Positions 1 through 8,923 are shown, counted from the first letter of the stretch. The stretch: DNA of 64,000 bases from Chloroflexota bacterium (GCA_013112685.1 JABFGC010000002.1:442832-506831); one strand, 5' to 3'. A program made the numbers and translations. Notes: a model not told the origin generated them from the sequence alone.

Positions 1-2
1 AA

Positions 3-1193
3 AAGGTGCGCGCCGCCTCTCAGGCTTTTGGCTATCAGGAATACGATGGTCCGTTCATCGAGCCAATTGACTTGTATGCCGCAAAGTCCGGCGAGGAACT
101 GGTCAAGAAGCAGTCGTTCACGTTTCAGGATCGGGGAGGGGATTTTGTCACGCTTCGTCCTGAACTGACGCCCAGCCTGGCGCGCATGATCGCGGCGAAG
201 CAGGGCGAATTAACTTTTCCTGTGCGCTGGTGGTCGTTTGGTCCGTTCTGGAGATACGAATCGCCTCAAAAGGGACGCACGCGCGAATTCTTCCAATGGA
301 ACGTGGACATGATTGGCGTGGATACACCCGAAGCCGACGCGGAACTGATCGCCGTCGCTGCCTCCTTCCTGCGTTCGGTTGGTCTGACACCCAGGCAGGC
401 TGCCATCTTTGTGAACAACCGTAGCCTGATCAACGCCCAGTTCGACGCGCTGGATATTCCCCCCGAAAAGCGCGTGGATGTTTCCAATCTGATTGACCGC
501 CGCGCGAAGATGAAGCCCGAAGCCTGGGACGAAAACGGATTGGAACTGGGTTTGAACCGCAATCAACTCGAAGGCTTGAAAGGCGTTCTGGAAAATTACG
601 AACTTTGGAAACAAAGCGAAGAACTGGTGCGGGTCTTTGATGCGCTCGAGGCGCTTGGCGTGAAAGAATACATCAAATTCGAGCCGGGCGTAATGCGCGG
701 ACTGTTGTATTACACCAGCACGGTCTTCGAAGCGTTCGATCTCACGGGGTCGGTGCGACGCTCGATCCTGGGCGGCGGGCGATACGATAACCTGCTCGCG
801 GATGTGGGCGGCGATCCGCTGCCCGCGACTGGTTTTGCGATGGGCGACGTGGTGATCGGCATCATCTTGCAGGAAAAGGGACTGGTGCCGGAGTTCGATC
901 CCACGCCTGCCGACGTGCTGGTGACGGTGTTCGACGAGTCTCTGTGGAAGAAATCACTCGAACTTTCCACCCAGTTGCGGAATGCAGGAATCGCCACGAT
1001 GGTCTACCCCGAAGCCGTCAAACTGCAAAAGCAGTTCAAATTTGCGGACAGGATGAAGATGAAGGTCGCGCTCGTGCTCGGACCGGAGGAAGCAGAGAAA
1101 GGTCTGGTTGTAGTCAAAAACCTTTTAAATGGCGAGCAGGTTCAGGTCCAGACTGAAGCGGTGGTGGAAGAGGTCAAAAAGTTGCTTGGTTGA
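3..1193 (+). CDS. hisS: Histidine--tRNA ligase (5' partial)
   Basis: Class II aminoacyl-tRNA synthetase that charges tRNA-His in the cytoplasm. The reading frame is open to the window edge, and the visible part begins inside the catalytic domain, so the true start lies upstream; the GTG at position 6 is internal. Visible landmarks are the motif 2 region (FRYESPQKGRTREFFQWNVD), the histidine-binding segment RGLLYYTSTVFEAFD near visible residue 230, GGGRYDNLL near 256, and an anticodon-binding domain from about residue 300. The catalytic Arg of the RGLDYY motif is kept, but the usual Asp is Leu. The tRNA-His gene lies 53 bp downstream on the same strand, so enzyme and substrate may be co-expressed. 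HisZ was considered, but the complete anticodon-binding domain favours HisS. Confidence 0.93.
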   Translation, partial: KVRAASQAFGYQEYDGPFIEPIDLYAAKSGEELVKKQSFTFQDRGGDFVTLRPELTPSLARMIAAKQGELTFPVRWWSFGPFWRYESPQKGRTREFFQWNVDMIGVDTPEADAELIAVAASFLRSVGLTPRQAAIFVNNRSLINAQFDALDIPPEKRVDVSNLIDRRAKMKPEAWDENGLELGLNRNQLEGLKGVLENYELWKQSEELVRVFDALEALGVKEYIKFEPGVMRGLLYYTSTVFEAFDLTGSVRRSILGGGRYDNLLADVGGDPLPATGFAMGDVVIGIILQEKGLVPEFDPTPADVLVTVFDESLWKKSLELSTQLRNAGIATMVYPEAVKLQKQFKFADRMKMKVALVLGPEEAEKGLVVVKNLLNGEQVQVQTEAVVEEVKKLLG

Positions 1194-1211
1194 AAAGTTT
1201 CGTGGTAAAAT
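1182..1211 (+). promoter_or_regulatory. Possible promoter for tRNA-His
   Basis: TTGCTT and TAAAAT are separated by 18 bp across the end of hisS, and the tRNA starts 35 bp after the -10 box. The match is modest; readthrough from hisS is the alternative. Confidence 0.35.
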
Positions 1212-1246
1212 CCTGCCGCTCCCGCAGAAGCGACGCAGGCGAACAT

Positions 1247-1321
1247 GGAGCCTATGGTGTAACGGCAGCACAACACACTGTGGATGTGTTAGTATGGGTT
1301 CGAAACCCATTAGGCTCCCCA
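1247..1321 (+). tRNA. tRNA-His (GTG)
   Basis: Cloverleaf with anticodon GTG in the loop CTGTGGA. The acceptor stem GAGCCTA (1248-1254) pairs with TAGGCTC (1311-1317). The extra 5' G at 1247 faces C at 1318, the G-1:C73 pair diagnostic of tRNA-His. The CCA end (1319-1321) is encoded. The T-arm contains GGTTCGAAACC. It lies directly downstream of hisS. Confidence 0.97.
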
Positions 1322-1336
1322 CACAGGGCGGGTCAG

Positions 1337-1360
1337 AAACGGTCAGAGATGGCCGTTTTT
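1337..1360 (+). terminator. Hairpin terminator after tRNA-His
   Basis: AAACGG pairs with CCGTTT across a 10-nt loop and is followed by a T run. It would end the hisS/tRNA-His transcript. Confidence 0.5.
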
Positions 1361-1397
1361 GATTCGCCGACGGAAAAGTAGGCGGAATTGAGGCAGT

Positions 1398-1823
1398 ATG
1401 AAGGTTTGCAAGAAATGTGGTTTATCCAAAGACGAATCCGAATTCTCCTGGAGCATCCGAGGAGTGAAAAGACATTCTGCATGTAATCGCTGTAGAACTG
1501 AAGAACGGATGAACTATTACCGAAGAAATAAAGAGAAAGAATTGAAGTATAAGGCTGAGAGACAGATAACCAAGCGTGAGGAAGCCAGGCGCTTCGTGTA
1601 TACTTACTTGTGCAATCATCCTTGCGCCGACTGTGGTGAGACGGATCCCTTTGTTTTGACCTTTGACCATGTAACAGGCACGAAGAAAATGAACATATCG
1701 CAAATGGTCAATCAGGGTTATAGTCTGGACGCCATTCAAAAAGAAATTTCTTTGTGCGTTGTGAGATGTGCCAATTGCCATATGCGAATTGAGAAACAAA
1801 GACGGGGAACAATATATTTTTAG
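1398..1823 (+). CDS. Small HNH-type zinc-binding protein
   Basis: A 141-residue protein with an N-terminal CxxC...CxxC zinc knuckle (CKKCGLS, CNRCRTEE), a basic Lys/Arg-rich helical middle, and a C-terminal treble-clef core (CADCGETDP, then FDHVTG, then CANCHMRIEKQ). This arrangement matches stand-alone HNH nuclease-like proteins, in which the Asp-His of the FDH segment binds the catalytic metal. No methylase, integrase or intron is adjacent, so it is not an obvious restriction or homing system. It sits between tRNA-His and a convergent gene and has lower GC than its neighbours, which hints at acquisition. The ATG at 1398 has only a weak GAGG upstream. A DNA-binding rather than cleaving role is possible. 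Confidence 0.75.
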   Translation: MKVCKKCGLSKDESEFSWSIRGVKRHSACNRCRTEERMNYYRRNKEKELKYKAERQITKREEARRFVYTYLCNHPCADCGETDPFVLTFDHVTGTKKMNISQMVNQGYSLDAIQKEISLCVVRCANCHMRIEKQRRGTIYF

Positions 1824-1851
1824 GGAATAGCATTTTAATTGCCTAATCGTT

Positions 1852-1893
1852 AAAAAGCCCCTAAAGGTCTATAAAACCTTTAGGGGCTTTTTA
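1852..1893. terminator. Bidirectional terminator
   Basis: A near-perfect stem, AAGCCCCTAAAGG with CCTTTAGGGGCTT, is flanked by A and T runs on both sides. It separates the convergent HNH and BNR genes and can serve both. Confidence 0.9.
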
Positions 1894-1897
1894 TTGA

Positions 1898-3313
1898 TTA
1901 TTCCCCTCTCACATACCAGATCGCGCCGGGCGAGTCGTAACTCCAGCCTTCGCCCATGATGATGTGCGCCGTGCCGTTTTCGTCAATGTCAAGTTCGTAA
2001 TAATCGCCGAAGGGGAAGCGGAAGCCGTCGGCGGTGATGTAGGTGTACCCGCTGACAAAATCGGAGACGTCCTGTTCGGCGGTCCAGGTTGCGCCGCCGT
2101 TGGCGGAACTGCGGTAGTAGGTGTTCCACCAGCCGTTGATGCGTTCATCCATCCACGAGATGCGGACGTCGCCGTTGCCGGTGGCGGCAATAGCGGGGAA
2201 GTTGTGCGAGATGTTCGGTCCGGCAGTGGAAACCTCGGTGCGGGCGCTCCAGGTTGCGCCGCCGTCGGTGGACTTGTAGAAATAAATACGCGCGGGACCA
2301 AAGTCCACGTTGTTGGCGTTGGAGAGGGCATAGACATTGCCCGCCTCATCGCCCGCCATGACGATTTGCGCGCCGAGATATGCCCAACCGCACAGGTAAT
2401 CTGCGGGACATTTTTCGGGAGCGCGCGAGACATCCACGACCTTGTTCGTCCACGTCGCGCCGCCGTTGGTGGAGCGGCTGATGACCAGGTTGACCTTGCC
2501 CTTCGCGCCGCCGTTTTGTTCGTAGCCTGCCCATGCCATGTAGGCTGTGCCGTTCGGCGCGACGTAACCGCCGCCTGCCATCGCCCAGCCCAGTTTCCCT
2601 GTGTATTTGATCTCGGACTGCGTGAAGGTCTGCCCGCCGTCATGGGAAGAAGCGACGTACAGTTTCTGCGAGTGAGTGTAGGAGACGTAGACATCCTGTC
2701 CGCGTACGGCGAGAATGGGTTTATCCACGGCGGCGTTGGTCGAGTCGGCGATCACAACCGACCAGGTCTCTCCAAAATCGGTGGACTTGGCGACGGCGAT
2801 GTCGCTTTTGTTGGCTTCCATCCAGACGGCGTAAACGGTGCGTCCGTCCACAGGGTCCACTGCGATTTGCGAATCCCACTGTCCCGTGTTCGCACCTTCT
2901 ATGTAGATTGGGGCAGGCGGACCCCAAGTCTCGCCATGATCGCTGCTGATTTGAATGACCTGCGTCGGGTTGCCGCAGACATCACAGCCCGGCACGCCGT
3001 AATACTGGGCGTACAGCACGTAAACATGCCCGAAGCGGTCCGAAGCGATGGCAGGCTCCCACTGATCGCCGTCGAAGAATCCGAGCCGTACCTGGGAGGA
3101 AAATCCGCTGGGCGGGACGGGCGGCGCAAACACCCCCGAAGGGATCGGCGCGGCAACGACCGATGCCAGCGGACCGACGGTTTTACGTTTGACTTTGGCG
3201 GGTTCCTGTTCCCTTGCGGGGCTGAACGCCCCCAGGCTTGCCCCTGCCGCCACAGCAAGAATAAGAAGAACCAAAACAACGAACATTTGCGTACGGGGTG
3301 CGTGTGCAGACAT
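1898..3313 (-). CDS. Secreted BNR/Asp-box sialidase-like propeller protein
   Basis: A 471-residue exported protein. An N-terminal hydrophobic stretch (residues about 10-28, FVVLVLLILAVAAGASLG) looks like a signal peptide or anchor. The rest is a repeat protein with about six Asp-box motifs of the form S-x-D-x-G-x-T-W: SSDHGETW, STDFGETW, SHDGGQTF, STNGGATW, STDGGATW and SSANGGATW. This matches the six-bladed propeller of exo-alpha-sialidases and many other secreted proteins. The catalytic Arg triad and Tyr of true sialidases cannot be assigned, so the substrate is unknown. The start is the ATG at 3313, preceded by AGGAG; an upstream in-frame extension has no signal sequence at its end and is rejected. 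Confidence 0.8.
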   Translation of the reverse strand: MSAHAPRTQMFVVLVLLILAVAAGASLGAFSPAREQEPAKVKRKTVGPLASVVAAPIPSGVFAPPVPPSGFSSQVRLGFFDGDQWEPAIASDRFGHVYVLYAQYYGVPGCDVCGNPTQVIQISSDHGETWGPPAPIYIEGANTGQWDSQIAVDPVDGRTVYAVWMEANKSDIAVAKSTDFGETWSVVIADSTNAAVDKPILAVRGQDVYVSYTHSQKLYVASSHDGGQTFTQSEIKYTGKLGWAMAGGGYVAPNGTAYMAWAGYEQNGGAKGKVNLVISRSTNGGATWTNKVVDVSRAPEKCPADYLCGWAYLGAQIVMAGDEAGNVYALSNANNVDFGPARIYFYKSTDGGATWSARTEVSTAGPNISHNFPAIAATGNGDVRISWMDERINGWWNTYYRSSANGGATWTAEQDVSDFVSGYTYITADGFRFPFGDYYELDIDENGTAHIIMGEGWSYDSPGAIWYVRGE

Positions 3314-3361
3314 ATTTATCTCCTCTGGCTTGGGTTTTATCCGGCTGCCCGGATATGAATT

Positions 3362-3391
3362 AGTGTACAGAATCGACGGGGCGGTTGTCAA
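3362..3391 (-). promoter_or_regulatory. Promoter of the BNR gene
   Basis: On the minus strand TTGACA (3391-3386) is followed after 18 bp by TACACT (3367-3362). The start codon is about 50 nt downstream. Confidence 0.6.
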
Positions 3392-3470
3392 CTGCCTTTC
3401 CCTTAAAGTTCCTTGCAGACGAAGGCAGGTCGGATTGCCATTTCGGGGGAGTGGAAACGCTATTTTCATG

Positions 3471-3482
3471 TAAAATACCTTC
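3471..3482 (+). promoter_or_regulatory. -10 box placed for a leaderless glgA transcript
   Basis: TAAAAT (3471-3476) is followed by exactly 6 nt and then the glgA ATG. There is no Shine-Dalgarno sequence. Transcription would begin at or next to the start codon. Confidence 0.5.
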
Positions 3483-4904
3483 ATGCCCAAAACCATCAAC
3501 GTTCTCTTTCTTGCCGCCGAAGCCGACCCGTTTGTGAAGGTCGGCGGGTTGGGGGATGTAGCGGGGTCGCTTCCGCAGGCGCTACGCGCGCTTTCCAATG
3601 ACGAGATAAAACTGGATGTGCGGCTTGTCCTTCCCTATCATCCGGTGGCGAAGGCGGAGAATCTCCGTCCGCTGGAGGTGTTCTCATTGCCGCGCGGCAG
3701 TTCCGAGGTCGCGGTGGAGGCGTTCGAGACCGCGCTCAACGGAATGCCGGTCTATTTCATCGGCGGCGAACCGATCCGCGCGAACGGCTCCGTCTATTCG
3801 CTCGACGCAAAACTGGACGCGGAAAAGTACACCTTCTTTTCGCTGGCGGCGCTGGAACTTCCCAACCAGATCAACTGGCGCCGGACGTCGTCCATGCCAA
3901 CGACTGGCACACGGCGCTCAGCATTTACGGCAACCTGACCAAACGTTGGGAGGCAAACGCGCGCCATGTGGCGGGCGTGGTGACTCTGCACAACCTGCCG
4001 TTCATGGGACCAGATATCAGCGACCTGCTCGAAGCCTATGGCATCAAACTCGCGCAGACCGACCTGCCCGATTGGGCGCGCGTGATGCCGATGCCGCTCG
4101 GTCTGTGGGCGTCGGATGCGATTGTGGCGGTCTCGCCGGGATATGCGAGCGAAGTGCTCACGCCGGAGTTCGGCTGCGGCTTGGACGAATTCCTGCAACT
4201 CCGCAAGGAAACGTTGAGCGGGATTCTGAACGGCATTGATACGGTCTCGTTCGACCCCGCCGCCGATCAAGCCCTCGGCGTCAATTACGAAGCGGCGTCC
4301 ATCGAGAAGCGCGCCATCAATAAAAAGTTGCTGCAGAGACCGCCTCGGTCTTGCCCTCGACCCGAACGTTCCGCTGCTGGCAGTCATCTCGCGCATGGAT
4401 GTGCAAAAAGGCGTGGACCTTGCCTTCACCGCGCTCAAGAGCATGAAGCGCGTCAACTTTCAAGCGGTCATCCTCGGCACAGGCGACCCAAAACTCGAAG
4501 AAGCCGCCAAAGGTTTGCAGGAACTCTTCCCCGATAAGATCAAAGCCGAACTGCGGTTCGATGCGAAACTCGCCCGCCAAATCTACGCAGGCGCGGATAT
4601 GCTCCTGATGCCGTCGCGCTACGAACCGTGCGGTCTTGCGCAGATGATCGCCATGCGGTACGGCCGCGTGCCGGTGGTGCGCGCCGTCGGCGGTTTGAAG
4701 GATACGGTTAAGCAGAACGAGACCGGCTTCGTATTCGAGAAGGCGCATCACATGTCGCTGGTCAGCGCCGTCAAGGCGGCGATGAAGGCAATGACCCAGC
4801 CCGACAAGTGGCGGTCCATTCAATGCGCCGGCATGGCGAAGGATTTTTCCTGGGAAGCCTCGGCGCGCGAATATCTCAGTCTGTATCAATCGTTGGTGAA
4901 ATAA
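3483..4904 (+). CDS. glgA: Glycogen synthase, frameshifted
   Basis: GT5 ADP-glucose/starch glucosyltransferase that extends alpha-1,4-glucan chains. The N-terminal K-x-G-G nucleotide-sugar motif is at residues 19-22 (KVGGLGDVAG). The C-terminal GT-B half has SRMDVQKGVDL and the signature SRYEPCGLAQMIAMRYG. The reading frame breaks twice: near 3883 one base is missing (GCGCCGG, needed to read WRPDVVHANDWHT), and near 4333 one base is extra (needed to read KKLLQDRLGLALDPN). The net length is 474 codons, normal for GlgA. Both breaks look like sequencing errors. malQ follows 134 bp downstream, giving a small alpha-glucan cluster. The start is the ATG at 3483, which has a -10 box 6 nt upstream instead of a ribosome-binding site. 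Confidence 0.9.
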
Positions 4905-5038
4905 AACCGGAGATGAACAGCGATGAACGGAGATGGAATTGGATGGTCTGGAAGGACGCGACCCGGTTACACAAACAATCCATCATCCTTATTTATCGAG
5001 TTTATCCCTGGTAAATTTTCCCAGACCTCAAGGCAGCC

Positions 5039-6544
5039 ATGACTTTCAAACGTTCCTCCGGCATTCTTCTTCATCCCACCAGCCTGCCCGGTCCATACGG
5101 CATCGGCGACCTCGGTCCGCAGGCGTATCGCTTCGCGGACTGGCTCGAATCCACCGGCTGTAAACTCTGGCAGATTCTCCCGCTGGGTCCCACCGGTTAT
5201 GGCGACTCGCCCTATCAATGTTTCTCCGCCTTTGCCGGGAATCCCTATCTCATCAGTCCGGATGATTTGCTCGCAGAAGGATTGGCGGCTCAGGACGATT
5301 TGGATGCGCTGAAAGACCTACCCGCCTCCAACGTGGACTTTGGGCTGGTCATCCCCAAAAAGCTTGACCTTCTGCTGAAGGCGTTTCACCGCTTCCGTTC
5401 CACCCCTGAACCTTTGCGCGGGGCATTCGATTACTTCTGCGCCCAGAACGCGTCCTGGCTCGACGACTTCGCGCTCTTCATGGCAATAAAGGAAGCCAAC
5501 GGTGGCGGCGCGTGGAACGGCTGGGATCCCGCCCTGCGCGCCCGCCGGAAAACCGCGCTGGCGAAAGCCCGCAAGGAGTTGGCGGAAGACGTCCTGCGCC
5601 ATTCGTTTTATCAATTCCTTTTCTTCCGCCAGTGGGACAAACTCCGCGCCTACGCCAACGGCAGGGGGATTCAGATCGTCGGCGACATCCCCATCTTCGT
5701 CGCCTACGACTCCGCCGACGTTTGGGCGAATCCCGAACTGTTTTATCTCGACAAGCAGGGGAATCCCACCGTCGTGGCGGGCGTCCCGCCTGATCTCTTT
5801 TCGGCAACGGGTCAATTGTGGGGCAATCCGCTCTACAACTGGGACGTCCATAAAGCGGATGGATATGCCTGGTGGCTTTCGCGCGTGCGCGCCGTCCTGC
5901 AAACCGTGGACATCCTGCGCTTCGACCACTTCCGCGGTTTTGCGGGGTATTATGAAATCCCCGCCTCGCAAACCACCGCCGAAAACGGACGCTGGGTTCC
6001 CGGTCCCTCCAAGGATTTTTTCCGCGCTGTGGATAAATACCTCGGCGACGGTCTAATCACACACGGCACGGGCTTGCCCGTCATCGCCGAGGATTTGGGC
6101 GTCATCACCCCCGACGTGATCGAATTATTGAACGCATTCGACCTGCCCGGCATGAAAGTCTTGCAGTTTGCCTTTACCGGACCCGATAACCCTTTCTTGC
6201 CGCACAATTACGTCCCGAATTGCGTCGCCTACACCGGCACGCACGACAACGACACCGCGTTCGGCTGGTTTGCGTCCGCGCCGGAACAGGAGCGCGAATT
6301 CGCTAAACGTTACCTCGGCGTGGATGGTCACGACTTTGCCTGGGACCTCATCCGCGCGGTGTGGAAATCCGTCGCCGTTTTCGCCATGACCCCCATGCAG
6401 GATGTGCTCGGCTTGGGCGGCGAAGCGCGGATGAACTTCCCCAGCCGTCTCGGTGGAAACTGGGAGTGGCGCATGTCCGAAGCGGACTTCCGCGAAGACC
6501 TCGCCGCAGGATTGAAAGATTTGAACTGGATGACGCTGCGATAA
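5039..6544 (+). CDS. malQ: 4-alpha-glucanotransferase (amylomaltase)
   Basis: GH77 enzyme of 501 residues that moves alpha-1,4-glucan segments between maltodextrins in the cytoplasm and partners glycogen turnover. The N-terminus (SSGILLHPTSLPGPYGIGDL) and the QILPLGPTGYGDSPYQ block are diagnostic. The catalytic residues are the nucleophile Asp296 in LRFDHFRG, the acid/base Glu351 in VIAEDLG and the stabilising Asp403 in THDND. Length is typical of the short bacterial type, with no added starch-binding domain. The ATG at 5039 is preceded by AAGG. It follows glgA on the same strand and is closed by a strong terminator, so the two probably form one unit. Confidence 0.96.
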   Translation: MTFKRSSGILLHPTSLPGPYGIGDLGPQAYRFADWLESTGCKLWQILPLGPTGYGDSPYQCFSAFAGNPYLISPDDLLAEGLAAQDDLDALKDLPASNVDFGLVIPKKLDLLLKAFHRFRSTPEPLRGAFDYFCAQNASWLDDFALFMAIKEANGGGAWNGWDPALRARRKTALAKARKELAEDVLRHSFYQFLFFRQWDKLRAYANGRGIQIVGDIPIFVAYDSADVWANPELFYLDKQGNPTVVAGVPPDLFSATGQLWGNPLYNWDVHKADGYAWWLSRVRAVLQTVDILRFDHFRGFAGYYEIPASQTTAENGRWVPGPSKDFFRAVDKYLGDGLITHGTGLPVIAEDLGVITPDVIELLNAFDLPGMKVLQFAFTGPDNPFLPHNYVPNCVAYTGTHDNDTAFGWFASAPEQEREFAKRYLGVDGHDFAWDLIRAVWKSVAVFAMTPMQDVLGLGGEARMNFPSRLGGNWEWRMSEADFREDLAAGLKDLNWMTLR

Positions 6545-6576
6545 GAAAACAGCATTCCCTTGAACTTGAACGAACA

Positions 6577-6620
6577 AAAAGACCTTCTGGAACAAACAAG
6601 TTCAGAAGGTCTTTCTTTTA
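6577..6620 (+). terminator. Terminator after malQ
   Basis: AGACCTTCTGGAAC pairs with GTTCAGAAGGTCT around a short loop and is followed by TTTCTTTT. Confidence 0.85.
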
Positions 6621-6622
6621 TT

Positions 6623-6762
6623 CACTCACCTTACGCAGTAAACCGCCAAGACGCCATGTCGCCAAGTTTTTTTACGCCTTTTACTCTTCTCTTGGCGTTC
6701 TTGGCGCCTTGGCGGTAAGAAAGGGGCTTAACTGCGTAACGTCAGTTATTCACTGATGTTAC
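6623..6762. repeat. TTACGC-ended palindromic element, copy 1
   Basis: An inverted-repeat element with outer arms TTACGCAGT and ACTGCGTAA and inner arms ACCGCCAAGACGCCA and TTGGCGCCTTGGCGGT. Related copies lie at 8776-8884 and 34045-34158. It carries no open reading frame and looks like a non-autonomous mobile or REP-like element. Confidence 0.75.
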
Positions 6763-6836
6763 ACAATTCCTTCTCCCTCACCCCTTCACTCCTCTTCCAC
6801 TGGGAGGGGGACGGGGGTGAGGGTGCGTAAGGCGAG
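6763..6836. repeat. CTCACCCC palindromic element, copy 1
   Basis: CCCTCACCCC pairs with GGGGTGAGGG around a central hairpin. It ends with GTGCGTAAGGCGAGTTAT next to the greA stop codon. A second copy is at 59328-59421. Confidence 0.7.
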
Positions 6837-7303
6837 TTATTCAACCTTGATAATCTTGAATTTGATCCTGCCGCCAGGGGTTTCCGTCTCAGCGATGTCG
6901 CCGACCTTTTTATCCATCAGCGCCCTGCCGATGGGGGATTCGTGCGAAATCTTCCCGTTGCGCGGGCCCGCTTCGGCGGGGACCGACGAGGTGGTAGGTC
7001 TCGGGCTCAGAAGCCCTCCTCCCGGATGGTGACATGCGACCCGATGGAAACGACATCCGAATTGCCGGATTTTTCGATGATGACGGAATTGCGCAGGATG
7101 GTTTCGATTTCCTTGATACGCCCTTCGAGGAAGCCCTGGTCTTCCTTGGCTTTGTGATAATCGGCGTTTTCCGAAAGGTCGCCCATCTGGATCGCGGCGC
7201 GCAGGCGTTTGGCAAGTTCCTCCCGGCGCGGACCTTTTAAATCCTCCAGTTCAGCCTTCAACCTGGCTTCACCTTCCGGGGTCAGATAGTGGGATTGAGA
7301 CAT
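6837..7303 (-). CDS. greA: Transcription elongation factor GreA, frameshifted
   Basis: Cleavage factor that rescues backtracked RNA polymerase. The N-terminal coiled-coil domain ([19 protein letters not shown], then a long helical hairpin) and the C-terminal FKBP-like domain ending [12 protein letters not shown] are both visible. Two extra bases break the frame, near 7009 (GGCTTCTGAG should read GGCTTCGAG) and near 6980 (an added C in a GGTCCCC run). Correcting both gives [20 protein letters not shown] and a 154-residue protein, the normal GreA size. The start at 7303 follows AAAGGAGAAAGCC. A second Gre-fold gene, rnk, lies at 38243-38659. Confidence 0.9.
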
Positions 7304-7401
7304 GGCTTTCTCCTTTCCAGTGTGGTTGGTAAGACGTTTGAATTGGTAAAACGGGGGAGGCGGTGATGGTTTCCGATGCCCCCTTTCAAAGCCAAAATCA
7401 A

Positions 7402-8554
7402 CTATGGTTTCTCAAGGGGGTTGAATAACTTCTGATATTCTTCGACGGCGTAACGGTCGGTCATGCCGGCGATGTAATCGCAGATGGTACGTTCCAGTCC
7501 GCGCTTTTCGATGAAGAACTGCACGTGCTCGGGCAGCATGGATGGCTCGGAGCGGTAGGCATGGAACAGGTCCGAGATGATGCGCTCGGCTTTCACCTGC
7601 ATCCGCACCACGCGGAAGTGGCGGTACAACTTTGCGTAGAGCAAATCCTTCAGTTCGCGGTTGCGCCTTTGCATCTCTTCGCTGTAGCCGACGACATTGT
7701 GCTTCAATTTCTGAATATCCAGCGCCGAATTGACCTTGCTCTCCTTGAGCCGCGCGTCGGTCGCCTTGACCATGTCCGTGACCGTGATGCCGACCAGATG
7801 GCGGATCATGCGATGGCGGTCCATGTCGTTCAGAATTGGTCCCTGCCAGTTGTACGTCTCGCGCAGGATCTCCCAAAGCGCCACGCCGTTCAAAATCTGG
7901 GTGTTGAGCATACCCGAACGCAGACCGTCGTCCAGGTCGTGCGTGGTGTAGGCAAGTTCGTCCGCGACGTTGGCGATTTGCGTTTCGAGGTTGCCGCGCA
8001 GGTCGGGGCTGTAATCGCGCGCGTCGGAGATGTCGTACTCGGACTCATGCTTGACCATGCCCTCGCGCACCTCCCAGGTGAGGTTCAAGCCCGGGGAATT
8101 CGGGGTAGCGCTGTTCCAGTTCTGTGACGATGCGCAGGGATTGTTTGTTATGGTCGAAACCGCCGTAGTCCTTCATCAATCGCGCCAAGGCAACTTCGCC
8201 GGAATGTCCAAACGGGGAATGACCGAGGTCGTGCGCGAGGCAGATCGCTTCCACGAGGTCTTCGTTGCCGCCGAGCGCGCGCGCAAGCGTCCGCCCGATT
8301 TGGGCGACCTCCAGCGTGTGCGTGAGGCGGGTGCGAAAGTGATCGCCCTCGAAGTTGATGAAGACCTGTGTCTTGTATTCCAGCCTGCGGAACGCCGTAG
8401 TGTGCAGGACACGGTCGCGGTCGCGCTGGAAGGCCGTGTGGTATTCCGGTTCGCTGTCGAGATAGGCGCGTCCCTTCGTGTCCTTGCTTCGCATTCCATA
8501 GGGCGCAAGGCTCTTGTCCTCGATCTCTTCCAGTTGCTGGCGGGTAAAGAACAT
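7402..8554 (-). CDS. dgt: dGTPase-like HD-domain triphosphohydrolase, frameshifted
   Basis: Deoxyguanosinetriphosphate triphosphohydrolase-like protein, which hydrolyses dNTPs to nucleoside and triphosphate. The family signature is clear: [22 protein letters not shown], then [16 protein letters not shown], then the metal-binding [18 protein letters not shown], with a distal Asp in [18 protein letters not shown]. One extra base near 8093 (CCCCGGG, where [10 protein letters not shown] needs CCCGGG) splits the gene. The corrected protein is about 383 residues, typical of the short family. The start is the ATG at 8554 with AAAGG upstream, giving [14 protein letters not shown]; a longer upstream extension has no support. 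Confidence 0.9.
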
Positions 8555-8672
8555 GATCAACCTTTCAGATGCAAATGTCATCGCGAGCGACTGTAAAGAG
8601 CGAAGCAATCTCCCGCCATGAGAAGATCGCTTCTACGGACGAACGCCGTCTCGCAATGACATGATGAAAGAG

Positions 8673-8756
8673 TGGGGCGAGAGGGGGTCGAACCCTCACG
8701 GTGTTGCCACCGACAGATTTTAAGTCTGTTGCGTCTGCCGATTCCGCCATCGCCCC
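8673..8756 (-). tRNA. tRNA-Leu (TAA)
   Basis: An 84-nt cloverleaf with acceptor stem GGGGCGA/TCGCCCC, anticodon TAA in the loop CTTAAAA, the long class II variable arm, and T-arm GGGTTCGACCCC. The discriminator is A and no CCA is encoded. Confidence 0.97.
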
Positions 8757-8775
8757 GGCTTGCCTATTTTACTAT

Positions 8776-8884
8776 AACTCACCTCACGCGAAGCAAACCG
8801 CCATGACGCCAAGTTTTTTTCTCTCAATTCACCATTTCTTGGCGTCTTGGCGGTTCAAAAAGAGGACGCCTGCACAGCATGAGT
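8776..8884. repeat. TTACGC-ended palindromic element, copy 2
   Basis: Same design as the element at 6623-6762. AAACCGCCATGACGCCAAG pairs with CTTGGCGTCTTGGCGGTT, with flanks CTCACCTCACGCG and CGCCTGC. It lies between tRNA-Leu and the macroglobulin promoter. Confidence 0.75.
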
Positions 8885-8923
8885 TCCTAAAAGGTGCGCG
8901 CGGCAAATTCGGGAAAAGCCTGC

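Noticed and set aside
1964..3358. Long plus-strand frame opposite the BNR gene
   Set aside because: High-GC antisense shadow: the minus strand has a signal peptide, Asp-box motifs, a ribosome-binding site and a promoter.
8565..8750. Short minus-strand frame across tRNA-Leu
   Set aside because: It is the usual translation of a tRNA-Leu gene and has no independent coding support.
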